Below are positions 7,513-16,530 of a stretch of 64,000 bases of DNA, piece by piece (positions within the stretch are counted from its first letter, which is position 1; each line of letters opens with the position of its first letter). The translations under genes were made by a program, and so were the position numbers. This DNA comes from CALGFI01 sp963786805 (lineage in GTDB: Bacteria; Actinomycetota; UBA4738; HRBIN12). The notes under the pieces are model-generated. The model saw nothing but the letters and a program-made list of their open reading frames with translations, had not been told where the DNA came from and did no database searches. The DNA lies in contig CAWBAK010000003.1 in NCBI GenBank assembly GCA_963786805.1, forward strand, positions 124,001 through 188,000, given 5' to 3'.

Positions 7513-7518
7513 ATGGTA
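7513..7518 (-). promoter_or_regulatory. -10 hexamer (TACCAT) of the FAH-family gene
   Basis: On the minus strand TACCAT ends nine bases before the TTG start at 7503, giving a leader of at most three bases. Confidence 0.45.
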
Positions 7519-7576
7519 CGCCCGCCGGAGCGGTGATTCCAGGCTATCCGCCGGTCAGGCGCGCCGCGGTGCCCAT

Positions 7577-7606
7577 TTGGGAGGCTCCGTTCGCGGCGGC
7601 TACGAT
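7577..7606 (+). promoter_or_regulatory. Promoter (TTGGGA - 18 bp - TACGAT) of the P5C dehydrogenase operon
   Basis: TTGGGA 7577-7582 and TACGAT 7601-7606. Predicted +1 near 7613 leaves a leader of about 48 bases that contains AGGAGG seven bases before ATG 7661. Confidence 0.45.
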
Positions 7607-7660
7607 GGAAGCGCGCACGGCCCGCTTCTCAGGGCTCGGCACTCACAGGAGGCACCCGAT

Positions 7661-9224
7661 GGCAGAGCAAGGATTCCGCATCACCTACGCAACCATGTCG
7701 GCCGACAACGAGGACCTGCACAAGGGCTACGAGGAAGGCATCGAGGTCGCCAAGTCCTGGCTCGGCCAGAAGCATCCGCTCTACGTGAACGGCGAAGCGA
7801 GGTGGGGTTCGGGGACGAAGGAGGCGCGTTCACCGATCGACGGCACCCCGATCGGCGAGTTCGCTCAGGGAACGCGCGAAGACGTCCGCGATGCCGTCGC
7901 CGCCGCCAAAGCCGCCTTCCCCGAGTGGGCGAACCGCCCGTGGCAGGAGCGCGTGGCGATCATCCGCAAGGCCGCCGACCTCATGAGCGAGCAGCGCAAC
8001 GAGCTGTCGGCGCTCATGGCGATGGAGGTCGGCAAGAACCGGCTGGAGGCGCTCGGGGACGTGGAGGAGTCCGCCGACCTCCTGCGGTGGAACGCCGACC
8101 AGCTCGAGAAGAACAACGGGTTCCAGACGCCGATGCAGGCGATGGGCTCGCCGGGCGAGTACTACGACGTCCTGCGTCCGTATGGGATCTGGGCGGTGAT
8201 CAGCCCGTTCAACTTCCCCATGGCGCTCGCGGCCGGCCCGTCCTCGGCCGCGCTCGTTGCCGGCAACACGGTGGTCTTCAAGCCGGCGCACATGGGCGTG
8301 TTCACGGGTTTGAAGCTGTACGAGATCTACATGGCCGCCGGGGTCCCCAAGGGCGTCTTCCACTACCTCAGCGGCCCCGGCAGCGTCATCGGCGACGAGA
8401 TCGTGAACCACCCCGACGTCGACGGCATCACGTTCACCGGCTCGTACGAGGTCGGAATGGGGATCTACAAGAACTTCGCGAAGGACTTCCCCAAGCCGGC
8501 GATCTGCGAGATGGGCGGCAAGAACCCGGCGATCGTCTCGGACAAGGCCGACCTGGACAAGGCGACCGACGGAGTGATGCGATCGGCGTTCGGGTTCGGC
8601 GGACAGAAGTGCTCGGCGAACTCCCGCGTCTATGTGCACCGTTCCGTCTACGACGAGTTCGTCCGCCTGTTGAAGGAGAAGACCGAGAAGGTCCAGGTGG
8701 GCAACCCGCTCGAGCGGGAGAAGTGGCTGGGACCGGTCATCGACGAGAACGCCGTCGCGACGTTCGAGCGCGCCGCCGACGAGGCGAAGAAGAACGGCAC
8801 GATCGTCACGGGCGGCGAGCGGCTCACCGAGGGCGAGTTCGGCAACGGCACGTTCGTCCAGCCGACCGTCGCCGAGGTCCCGCTCGACTCGTGGATCTGG
8901 AAGGAGGAGCTGTTCGTCCCGTTCGTGGCCGTGGCTCCCTACGACGACCTGAACGAGGCGATCCGCCTGTCCAACGAGACCGAGTACGGCCTGACCGCCG
9001 GCCTATACAGCGAGGACCGAGCCGAGATCGACAAATGGCTGGCCTCGATCGAGGCGGGCGTCGTGTACGTGAACCGTCGTGCCGGAGCGACCACGGGCGC
9101 GTGGCCGGGCGTCCAGCCGTTCGGCGGCTGGAAGGGTTCGGGAACCAGTGGCAAGGCCGGCGGTGGCCCCTACTACCTCCAGCAATATCTGCGGGAGCAG
9201 TCCCGGACGGTGATCGAGGAGTGA
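7661..9224 (+). CDS. pruA: Aldehyde dehydrogenase, 1-pyrroline-5-carboxylate dehydrogenase type
   Basis: 521 residues. Full ALDH fold: ISPFNFPMALA, the GNTVVFKPAH nucleotide-binding strand, FTGSYEVG, the EMGGKNP catalytic Glu loop, GGQKCSANSRVYV with the nucleophilic Cys, and the C-terminal QPFGGWKGSGTSGKAGG segment characteristic of the P5CDH/RocA branch. It would oxidise glutamate semialdehyde (P5C) to glutamate with NAD+. In-frame start codons exist upstream (from 7533), but AGGAGG just before ATG 7661 fixes the start. Its stop overlaps the aminotransferase start (GTGA), so they are translationally coupled; together they could convert ornithine or another omega-amino acid to a carboxylate. 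Confidence 0.88.
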
Positions 9225-10505
9225 GCACGACGGAGATCACCGACCTCGCGAACGCGCAGGCTCCGCGGCTCGTCACCGAGGTCCCGGGCCCCGAGGCCCT
9301 CGCGCGGATCGAGCGCGACCGCAAGGTCACGAGTCCCTCGCTGCCGCGCGCGTATCCGCTCGTGCCGAAGCGCGGGGCGGGATCGGTGGTCGAGGACGTC
9401 GACGGGAACCTGTTCCTCGACGTCAACGCCGGGATCGCGGTGACCTCGACGGGGCACTCGCACCCCGAGGTCGTCGACGCGATCCGCCGGCAGGCCGAGG
9501 AACTGCTCCACTACTCGGCCAGCGACTTCTACCTCCCGATCTACTCCGACGTGTGCGAGGAACTCGACCGGATCGCGCCCTTCTCCAAGCCCGCCCGGAG
9601 CTTCCTCACGAACTCCGGAACCGAAGCGGTCGAGGGCGCGATCAAGCTCGCCCGCTTCGCGACCGGACGGCAGTACGTCATCGCGATGCTCGACTCGTTC
9701 CACGGCCGCTCGTACGGCTCGGTCTCTCTGACCGCGAGCAAGGCGAAGTACCGCACCGGCTTCGGTCCGCTGCTGCCCGGGGATCCATCACACGCACTTC
9801 GGGGACTTCGAGCACCTGGAGCAGGTGCTGTTCAAGCGGCTGGTCTCTCCGAGCGAGGTCGCGGCCGTCATCGTCGAGCCGATCCTGGGCGAGGGCGGCT
9901 ACGTGCTTCCTCCCGACGGCTGGTTCCCGTACCTGCGCGAGCTGTGTGACCGGCACGGGATCCTGCTCGTCGCCGACGAGGTGCAGAGCGGCATGGGACG
10001 GACGGGGAAGATGTGGGCGATCGAGCACTTCGGCGTCGAGCCGGACATCGTCCTCGCCGGAAAGGGAATCGCGAGCGGCATGCCGCTCGGGGCGATGATC
10101 GCTCGAGAGGACCTCATGACCTGGGAGGTCGGCGCCCATGGCTCGACCTACGGCGGGAACCCGGTCGCGTGCGCGGCGGCGCTCGCGTCGCTCCGGCTGA
10201 TCGAGGGCGGACTGATGGACAACGCTCGCGAGATGGGGGACCTCCTCATGAGAGGGCTTCGCCGGATGGCCGAACGTCAACCGGCGATCCGCGACGTCCG
10301 CGGGCTCGGACTGATGATCGGGATCCAGTTCCCCGATCACGACGTCATGAGCGCGGTCGAGCAGGCCGCCTTCCACAAGGGTCTGCTCGTCCTCGGATGT
10401 GGCGACGACGTGATCCGCATGTCACCGCCGCTGGTGATCAGGCGCGACCAGGTCGACACGGCGCTCGAGGTCTTCGAGGAGGCCGTCGCCGAGGTCTCGA
10501 CCTAG
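9221..10505 (+). CDS. Class III PLP aminotransferase (ornithine/GABA type), frame shifted near 9776
   Basis: Starts GTG 9221, overlapping the upstream stop. The first 185 codons (VNAGIAVTSTGHSHPEV, SFLTNSGTEAVEGAIKLAR, SFHGRSYGS) are in one frame; from about 9777 the protein continues in the +1 frame with PGIHHTHFGDFEHLEQ and on through IVEPILGEGGY, VADEVQSGMGRTG and the PLP-lysine segment LAGKGIASGMPLG to a stop at 10503-10505. One surplus C in the CCC at 9776-9778 explains the shift. Joined, the product is about 427 residues, normal for acetylornithine/4-aminobutyrate aminotransferases. Every catalytic block is intact, so this is either a sequencing insertion or a very recent mutation. Substrate cannot be fixed; the P5C dehydrogenase neighbour favours ornithine or an omega-amino acid. 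Confidence 0.85.
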
Positions 10506-10509
10506 CCCG

Positions 10510-10896
10510 ATGACGTCGGTCCTCGACACCGTGTCGTTCGACTGCGCCGATCCCGTTCGGCTGGCCGAGTTCTGGGCGGCGTCCCTGGGCTGGGAGGTCG
10601 GTGTCGACGACGAGGACGCGTTCGTCTCGCAGGCCGGGACGACGGACGACACGCCGTGGCAGGGCCTGTATTTCCAGAAGGTGCCCGAGGGCAAGGTCGT
10701 GAAGAACCGCGTGCACCTCGACCTGCGGCCGGAGGACTCGATGGCCGCCGAGGTCGAGCGCTCGGTGGCGCTCGGGGCGACGGTCCAGGGGCGCGTGGAC
10801 GTCGAGGGCAGCTTCTGGACGGTCATGCTCGACCCCGAGGGCAACGAGTTCTGCATCCTGCGCGGCCCGCAGGACGGTTGGTCGCGCGAGGCGTGA
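10510..10896 (+). CDS. VOC (glyoxalase/bleomycin-resistance) family protein
   Basis: 128 residues, one VOC domain of two beta-alpha-beta-beta-beta repeats. The N-terminal SVLDTVSFDCADPVRLAEFW and C-terminal TVMLDPEGNEFCIL are typical of the glyoxalase-like subfamily of actinobacteria; KNRVHLDL carries the usual central His and the second half ends with the NEF Glu, so metal binding is possible. Substrate unknown. It begins five bases after the aminotransferase stop and is followed after seven bases by the CoA-transferase gene, so it belongs to the same operon. Confidence 0.85.
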   Translation: MTSVLDTVSFDCADPVRLAEFWAASLGWEVGVDDEDAFVSQAGTTDDTPWQGLYFQKVPEGKVVKNRVHLDLRPEDSMAAEVERSVALGATVQGRVDVEGSFWTVMLDPEGNEFCILRGPQDGWSREA

Positions 10897-10903
10897 GGTC
10901 GTC

Positions 10904-11818
10904 GTGAGCAAGCTCGCGACGATGCGTGACGCGGTGGCCGAGCTCGTTCGCGACGGCGACACGGTCGCGATCGAGGGCTTCACCCACCTGATCTGCTTCG
11001 CCGCCGGGCACGAGATCGTCCGCCAGCGCAAACGAGACCTGACCCTCGCCCGGCTGACGCCGGACGTGATCTACGACCAGATGATCGGTGCCGGCGTCGC
11101 GCGGAAGTTGATCTTCTCGTGGCTGGGCAATCCCGGCGTCGGCTCCCTGCACGCCGTCCGCCGCCGGATCGAGAGATCCGAGCCCGAGCCGCTCGAGATC
11201 GAGGAGTACTCGCACTTCGGGATGGTCTGCCGCTACGTGGCCGGGGCGTCGAACCTTCCCTTCTTCCCGATCCGCTCCTACTACGAGAGCGACATCCCGA
11301 ACGTGAACCCGAACATCAAACCGATGCGCTCGCCCTACGCCGACGGCGACGAGGTGTACGTCGTTCCCCCGCTCACGCCGGACGTCACGATCGTGCACGC
11401 GCAGCGCGCGACCGCGAGCGGCGACACGCAGATCTGGGGGCTCCTCGGCTGTCAGAAGGAGGCGGCCTTCGCCGCGGAGCGCGTGATCGTCGTCTGCGAG
11501 GAGGTCGTGGAGGAATCGGTCGTCCGCCGCGATCCCAACCGGACCGCGATCCCCGGGATCGTCGTCGATGCGGTCGTGGAGCAGCCGTTCGCCTGCCATC
11601 CGAGCTACGCCCAGGGCTACTACGACCGGGACAACGCCTTCTATCGCGAGTGGGAGCAGATCTCGAAGGACCCCGAGGCGCTCGAGCGGTGGCTCGAGGA
11701 ATGGGTCTACGGCCTGGAGACCCACGCGGACTACGTCGAGAAGATGGGCGACCGGTGGGAGTCGTTGAAGCCGGGGGAGCAGCGTTCGGGCGAGGTCAAC
11801 TACGGGGACTACTCGTGA
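10904..11818 (+). CDS. CoA-transferase family subunit A (glutaconate CoA-transferase / IpdA type)
   Basis: 304 residues. Family I CoA-transferase alpha subunit: DTVAIEGFTHLICFAAGHEI, LTLARLTPDVIYDQMIGAGVARKL and SWLGNPGVGSLH match the GctA/IpdA branch; IpdA acts with IpdB on a ring-opened CoA thioester in actinobacterial steroid breakdown. No other steroid genes are present, so a generic acyl-CoA transferase or hydrolase role is safer. GTG start at 10904; its stop overlaps subunit B (GTGA 11815-11818), as expected for a heteromeric enzyme with coupled translation. Confidence 0.87.
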   Translation: MSKLATMRDAVAELVRDGDTVAIEGFTHLICFAAGHEIVRQRKRDLTLARLTPDVIYDQMIGAGVARKLIFSWLGNPGVGSLHAVRRRIERSEPEPLEIEEYSHFGMVCRYVAGASNLPFFPIRSYYESDIPNVNPNIKPMRSPYADGDEVYVVPPLTPDVTIVHAQRATASGDTQIWGLLGCQKEAAFAAERVIVVCEEVVEESVVRRDPNRTAIPGIVVDAVVEQPFACHPSYAQGYYDRDNAFYREWEQISKDPEALERWLEEWVYGLETHADYVEKMGDRWESLKPGEQRSGEVNYGDYS

Positions 11819-12618
11819 GCGGCTCAAGGAGCGAAGCGGGAGCCGGCGCCGAACGGAACGGCTACACGAAGAACGAGATCATGATCGTGGCGAGCGCGCG
11901 CACCCTGGCCGCCGAACGCATCTGCTTCGTCGGGGTCGGCCTTCCGAACATCGTCTGCAACCTCGCGCAGCGAACCGTCGCGCCCGAGCTCCAGCTCGTG
12001 TACGAGGCCGGCGTGTTCGGCGCCCGGCCGAGCCGCCTCCCGCTCTCGATCGGCGACCCCACGCTCGTCTCGGGCTCGACGGCGGTGACATCGATGTTCG
12101 AGCTGTTCGCCTTCTACCTGCAGGCCGGACTCATCGACGCAGCGTTCCTCGGCGGCGCGCAGATCGACCGGTTCGGGAACCTCAACACCACGGTGATCGG
12201 CGACTACGCCAGCCCGAAGGTCCGGCTCCCCGGCTCGGGCGGCGCGTGCGAGATCGCGATCCACGCGCGGCGGATCCTCGTCATCATGCGCCAGGCCCGG
12301 CGGTCCTTCGTCGACGAGCTCGACTTCCGCACGTCGCCCGGACACTCGGGTGATCCCGAGCACGACCGGGCACGTGGCTGGTCCGGCAGCGGACCGACCA
12401 GTGTCGTCACGGATCTGGGGACGTACGGGTTCGACGAGCGGACCGGGGAGATGACGCTGCTGACCCTGCACGCCGGCGTCACGTTGGACGACGTGCGCGC
12501 GAACATGGCGTGGGAGCCGAAGGTCGCCGACGACCTCGGCGAGACCCCGCCGCCCACCGAGGAAGAGCTGCGCTTGCTCCGGACCGAGCTCGATCCCGAC
12601 GGGGTGCTGACGGCATGA
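11815..12618 (+). CDS. CoA-transferase family subunit B (glutaconate CoA-transferase / IpdB type)
   Basis: 267 residues. The LVYEAGVFGARP segment (around residue 60-72) places a Glu where class I CoA-transferases have the thioester-forming Glu; GGAQIDRFGNLNTTVIG and LPGSGGACEIA are further family blocks. Together with the preceding subunit it should form the catalytic heteromer that exchanges or hydrolyses CoA on a dicarboxylate or ring-cleavage product. Both ends overlap neighbours (GTGA with subunit A, ATGA with the aminotransferase), so it is in the middle of a tightly coupled operon. Confidence 0.87.
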   Translation: MSGSRSEAGAGAERNGYTKNEIMIVASARTLAAERICFVGVGLPNIVCNLAQRTVAPELQLVYEAGVFGARPSRLPLSIGDPTLVSGSTAVTSMFELFAFYLQAGLIDAAFLGGAQIDRFGNLNTTVIGDYASPKVRLPGSGGACEIAIHARRILVIMRQARRSFVDELDFRTSPGHSGDPEHDRARGWSGSGPTSVVTDLGTYGFDERTGEMTLLTLHAGVTLDDVRANMAWEPKVADDLGETPPPTEEELRLLRTELDPDGVLTA

Positions 12619-13928
12619 GCCACGTCTTCCACCGGGTCCTCTCGCGCGAGTTGCCGAGAGCCGTTCGCGCGGACGGCGTGTGGATCGAGGACGCCGACGG
12701 CAAGCGATATCTCGACGGCTCCGGCGGTGCCATCGTGGTGAGTCTCGGTCACGGAGATCGCGCGCTCGTCGAGGCGATGACCGAACAGGCCTCGCGCCTG
12801 CCGTACGTCCACGGGACGGCGTTCACGACCGACGCGCTCGAGGACTACGCAGATGACGTGGCGTCCGTGCTCCCGCTCGACGACGCTCGCATCTACCCCG
12901 TGTCCGGCGGCAGCGAGGCCGTCGAAACGGCGCTCAAGCTTGCGCGCGCGTACCACCTGGCGCGAGGGCAGGGTTCGCGCACCGTGGTGATCGGCCGCCG
13001 GGCGTCGTACCACGGCAACACGCTCGGTGCGCTCGACGTGGGTGGCAAGGAGCAGCTGAAACGTCCGTACGCGCCGTGGCTCGGCCGGTTCGATCACCTG
13101 GAAGCGGCTTACGAATTTCGCTGCGCGAACCCCGGTCACCCGGCCGGTTGTGGCCTCTGGCACGCCGATCAGCTCGAGCGCGCCATCGTCGAGGCCGGGC
13201 CGGCGACCGTCGCGGCGTTCATCGCGGAACCCGTCGCCGGCGCGACGCTCGCGGCGGCCGTGCCGACGGACGACTACTGGCCCTCGGTGCTCGAGGTCTG
13301 CCGGCGGCACGGTGTCCTCGTGATCGCCGACGAGGTGATGACCGGGTTCGGCCGCACGGGACGCTGGTTCGGCCTCGACCATTGGGGCGTTCGCCCCGAC
13401 ATCCTCACCGCCGGGAAGGGAACGACGAGCGGCTACTGGCCCTTCGGCTTCGTCGCGTGCTCCGGCGAGGTCTTCGAGACCGTTCGGCCGAACGGGTTCG
13501 TGCACGGCTTCACCTGGTCGCACAACGGTGTCGGTGCCGCGGTCGCGCACGCCGCGCTCCGCAGGCTCCGCGAGTCCGACCTCGTTCAGGCGAGCGCGTT
13601 GCAGGGAGAGCTGCTCCTGAAAGACCTCGCCGGCGCCCTCGCGGATCATCCGACGGTCGGAGATGTTCGGGGGATCGGCTCGATGATCGGGATCGAGCTC
13701 GTCGCCGACCGGGACACAAAGGCTCCGTTCGCGCGAGCCGAGCAACGCACCGAGCGCGTCGTCGCGGCCGCCCGAGAGCGCGGCCTGCTGCTCTACTCGA
13801 GCACCGGGCACGTCGACGGGGTCGACGGGGACCTGTTGATGCTCGGACCGCCGTTCACGATCTCCGACGAGGAGCGCGGCCTCCTCGCCGAACGGACCGT
13901 GGCCGCCATCGCGAGCCTGGAGGGATAG
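12615..13928 (+). CDS. Class III PLP-dependent aminotransferase
   Basis: 437 residues. Fold-type I, class III: SGGAIVVSLGHGD near the N-terminus, VSGGSEAVETALKLAR for the phosphate cup, FIAEPVAGATLAA, VIADEVMTGFGRTG with the cofactor Asp, and LTAGKGTTSGYWP with the PLP lysine. The AdoMet-DAPA, beta-alanine:pyruvate and taurine aminotransferase subfamilies share this pattern. This is a different subgroup from the enzyme at 9221, so the operon carries two aminotransferases. ATG 12615 overlaps the CoA-transferase stop. It supplies an oxo-acid or aldehyde to a shared catabolic route; the exact amine is unknown. Confidence 0.88.
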   Translation: MSHVFHRVLSRELPRAVRADGVWIEDADGKRYLDGSGGAIVVSLGHGDRALVEAMTEQASRLPYVHGTAFTTDALEDYADDVASVLPLDDARIYPVSGGSEAVETALKLARAYHLARGQGSRTVVIGRRASYHGNTLGALDVGGKEQLKRPYAPWLGRFDHLEAAYEFRCANPGHPAGCGLWHADQLERAIVEAGPATVAAFIAEPVAGATLAAAVPTDDYWPSVLEVCRRHGVLVIADEVMTGFGRTGRWFGLDHWGVRPDILTAGKGTTSGYWPFGFVACSGEVFETVRPNGFVHGFTWSHNGVGAAVAHAALRRLRESDLVQASALQGELLLKDLAGALADHPTVGDVRGIGSMIGIELVADRDTKAPFARAEQRTERVVAAARERGLLLYSSTGHVDGVDGDLLMLGPPFTISDEERGLLAERTVAAIASLEG

Positions 13929-13931
13929 CGC

Positions 13932-15080
13932 GTGGGCGGACGCGCCGGCCTCGTGCTCTGTCCGGAGGCGAAGATCTACGACCACGGCCCCGAACACCCG
14001 CTCCGGCCTCAGCGGGTCCAGTACACGTGGGACCTGATCTCGGCGTGCGGGTTGCTCGAACGGCCCGGTGTCTCGACCCTGCACTGTCGTTCCGCCGACG
14101 ACGAGGAGCTCGGGCTGGTCCACTCGGATGCGTACATCGACGCGACGCGCCGAGCCGGCCACGGAGAGGACGGCGACTGGAGCCGGTTCGGCTACGGCCC
14201 TGGGGACAACCCGATCTTCCGGCAGATGCACGAGGCGGGAGCGCTCGTCGCCGGCGCGTCGATCGTTGCCGCCGAGTCGGTCCACACGGGCGCGGTGGAC
14301 CACGCCTTCAACGCCGCCGGGGGCCTGCACCACGCGATGCCCTCCCGGGCGTCGGGCTTCTGCGTGTACGACGATCCGGCGATCGCGATCGCGTGGCTCC
14401 TGCGAGAGGGTGTGCATCCGATCGCCTACGTCGACGTGGACGTGCACCACGGCGACGGTCCGCAGGCGATCTTCTACGAGGACCCGCGCGTGCTCACGAT
14501 CTCGTTGCACGAGTCCGGCGAGTACCTGTTCCCCGGCACCGGCTTCGTGACCGAGCGAGGTGCGGCCGCGGCCGAGGGGACCAAGGTGAACGTCCCGCTC
14601 GCACCCGGGACCGGCGACCGGGCATGGCTCGCGGCGTTCGATGCGATCGTCCCGCCCATCGTTCGCGCGTTCCGTCCCGCGGTCCTCGTCTCCCAGCTCG
14701 GGTGCGACACGCACGCCGGGGATCCGCTGGCGCACTTCCGCCTCACGACCGGCGCGTACCGGGAGGCCGCACGCCGGCTGCACGCGCTCGCCCACGAGAC
14801 GGCGGGTGGCCGTTGGCTCGCGACCGGAGGAGGCGGGTACCGTTGGGCCGACGTGGTGCCTCGAGCGTGGACCCTCTACTTCGCCGAGATGTGCGAAGCC
14901 GAGCTCCCCGACGCGCTGCCGGAGGCCTGGATCGAGAAGGTCGAGCTCGAGGTCCGCCGGGAGGTGCCGTCGACGTTCAGCGAGCCGACGATGCCGGGAG
15001 ATCGCGTCACGGCCGAGACCGATGCGATCATCGATCAGGTGCGCCGAACGTCCTTCCCGCATTTCGGGCTCGACGCATGA
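13932..15080 (+). CDS. AcuC-like histone deacetylase superfamily protein
   Basis: 382 residues. Arginase/deacetylase fold with GGLHHAM (catalytic His pair, near 130), DVDVHHGDGPQAIFY (zinc Asp and His, near 170) and SQLGCDTHAGDPL (zinc Asp), ending in TGGGGYRW with the tail Gly-rich loop. The N-terminal HPLRPQRV and YGPGDNPIF motifs favour the AcuC branch, which deacetylates acetyl-CoA synthetase and other lysines, over acetylpolyamine amidohydrolases, although the aminotransferase/ALDH context would also suit a deacylase of N-acyl amines. Starts GTG 13932 three bases after the previous stop; its end overlaps pyk. Confidence 0.87.
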   Translation: MGGRAGLVLCPEAKIYDHGPEHPLRPQRVQYTWDLISACGLLERPGVSTLHCRSADDEELGLVHSDAYIDATRRAGHGEDGDWSRFGYGPGDNPIFRQMHEAGALVAGASIVAAESVHTGAVDHAFNAAGGLHHAMPSRASGFCVYDDPAIAIAWLLREGVHPIAYVDVDVHHGDGPQAIFYEDPRVLTISLHESGEYLFPGTGFVTERGAAAAEGTKVNVPLAPGTGDRAWLAAFDAIVPPIVRAFRPAVLVSQLGCDTHAGDPLAHFRLTTGAYREAARRLHALAHETAGGRWLATGGGGYRWADVVPRAWTLYFAEMCEAELPDALPEAWIEKVELEVRREVPSTFSEPTMPGDRVTAETDAIIDQVRRTSFPHFGLDA

Positions 15081-16519
15081 GCGTCCCGGCACCTTCCGAC
15101 GGCCTCCGCCGTGTGAAGCTCGTGTGCACGCTCGGGCCGGCGTCGTCGACGATCGAGGCCGTTCGTGCCCTCGCCGAGGCGGCGACGAACGTGTTCCGGG
15201 TGAACCTGTCGCACGGCGACGCCGACGCCCGGCGCCACCTGGTGGATCTCGTGCGCGCCGTCTCGGAGGAGCGCGGCGAGGATCACGCGGTGATGATGGA
15301 CCTGCCCGGACCGAAGATCCGGCTCGGCGCGCTCCGCGGGGGCGAGGCCCGGCTCGAGGTGGGAGCGCGGTTCGAGCTCCGCTCCGACGGCGCCGAGGGC
15401 GACGGGACCGGCGCGAGCACCACGTACGCGGGTCTCGGCGCCGACGTCCGGCCCGGCGACCGCATCTTGCTCTCGGACGGCGCGGTGGAGTTGACGGTCG
15501 CTTCGACCGAAGGCTCGGCTGTGGTGTGCGAGGTCGTGCGGGCCGGCCGGATCCGCTCGGGGGCCGGCGTGAACGTCCCCGCCGAGCGGCTCAGCCTGCC
15601 GGGGATCACCGATCGCGATCGCGCCGGGCTACAGGAGGCGTTGAGCGTCGGTGCGGACCTCCTCGCGCAGTCGTTCGTCCGGTCGGCCTCGGACGTGATC
15701 GGTCTGCGTGCTCTGATGGCCGAGCGCGCGATCCCGATCGTCGCGAAGATCGAGACGCGGCCGGCGGTGGACGACATCGCGGCCATCCTCGGCCAGGCCG
15801 ACGCGATCATGGTGGCGCGAGGCGACCTCGGCGTCGAGCTCCCCATGGAGGAGATCCCGATCCTCCAGAAGGAGCTGCTGAAGGCCGCGCGGGTGGCCGG
15901 ACGCCCGGCCATCGTGGCGACCCAGATGCTGGAGTCCATGATCGCCTCGCCCCGGCCGACCCGCGCGGAGGCGACCGACGTCGCGACCGCCGTCCTGGAC
16001 GGCGCCGACGCGATCATGCTGTCGGGAGAGACGGCGATCGGGGAGTTCCCCGTCGAGGCGTCGCGAGCTGCCTCCCGCATCGCCGAGGTCGCGGAGGCTC
16101 GAGCGGGCGGGTACATCGCGGTCCGCGACCCGTGTACCCACACCGACGAGGCGGCGGCGATCGCGCACGCGGCCGCCCAGATCGCGAACACCGACCCGTC
16201 TGTCGTCGCGATCGCGTGTTACACGCGGACCGGGCGAACCGCTTCGTTGCTGTCGGCCGAGCGGCCGGGCGTGCCGATCTACGCGTTCGTCCCCGAGACC
16301 GCGCCTCGCAGAGCATTGTCCCTGCGATGGGGTGTCCGGGCGCTGCCGGCTCGCGTGCCCGAGGACACCGACGAGATGATCGCCTCGATGGCGGAGGGCC
16401 TGCTCGCCACCGGGTTCGCGGCGCCCGGCGAGTCCGTGGTCATGGCCGCGTCGTCGCCCGCGGGGAAGTCGCACACGAACATGCTGAAGGTCCACCACAT
16501 CGGCGACGCCGTTCGCTGA
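15077..16519 (+). CDS. pyk: Pyruvate kinase
   Basis: 480 residues, complete. VKLVCTLGPASS and VFRVNLSHGDA at the N-terminus, DLPGPKIRLG, the B domain, then IVAKIETRPAVDD (active-site Lys), IMVARGDLGVELP (metal Asp) and PAIVATQMLESMI. The C-terminal allosteric domain is present. It transfers phosphate from PEP to ADP in glycolysis. It is the last gene of the operon (ATGA overlap with the AcuC-like gene), an unusual partner for amino-acid catabolic genes and perhaps a read-through passenger. Downstream the convergent SDR gene begins only 12 bases away. Confidence 0.95.
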   Translation: MSVPAPSDGLRRVKLVCTLGPASSTIEAVRALAEAATNVFRVNLSHGDADARRHLVDLVRAVSEERGEDHAVMMDLPGPKIRLGALRGGEARLEVGARFELRSDGAEGDGTGASTTYAGLGADVRPGDRILLSDGAVELTVASTEGSAVVCEVVRAGRIRSGAGVNVPAERLSLPGITDRDRAGLQEALSVGADLLAQSFVRSASDVIGLRALMAERAIPIVAKIETRPAVDDIAAILGQADAIMVARGDLGVELPMEEIPILQKELLKAARVAGRPAIVATQMLESMIASPRPTRAEATDVATAVLDGADAIMLSGETAIGEFPVEASRAASRIAEVAEARAGGYIAVRDPCTHTDEAAAIAHAAAQIANTDPSVVAIACYTRTGRTASLLSAERPGVPIYAFVPETAPRRALSLRWGVRALPARVPEDTDEMIASMAEGLLATGFAAPGESVVMAASSPAGKSHTNMLKVHHIGDAVR

Positions 16520-16530
16520 GGGCTCGAAGG

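Noticed and set aside
9776..9785. Programmed +1 frameshift in the aminotransferase
   Set aside because: No slippery motif, no nearby in-frame stop and no common sequence with the other offset sites (24844, 42811); an insertion is simpler.
10904..12618. Steroid catabolism cluster because of IpdA/IpdB-like proteins
   Set aside because: No other steroid ring-degradation gene is present; a general CoA-transferase call is safer.
12204..15092. 962-codon minus-strand open frame
   Set aside because: Lies opposite three well-recognised genes and shows no family features; a GC-rich shadow.
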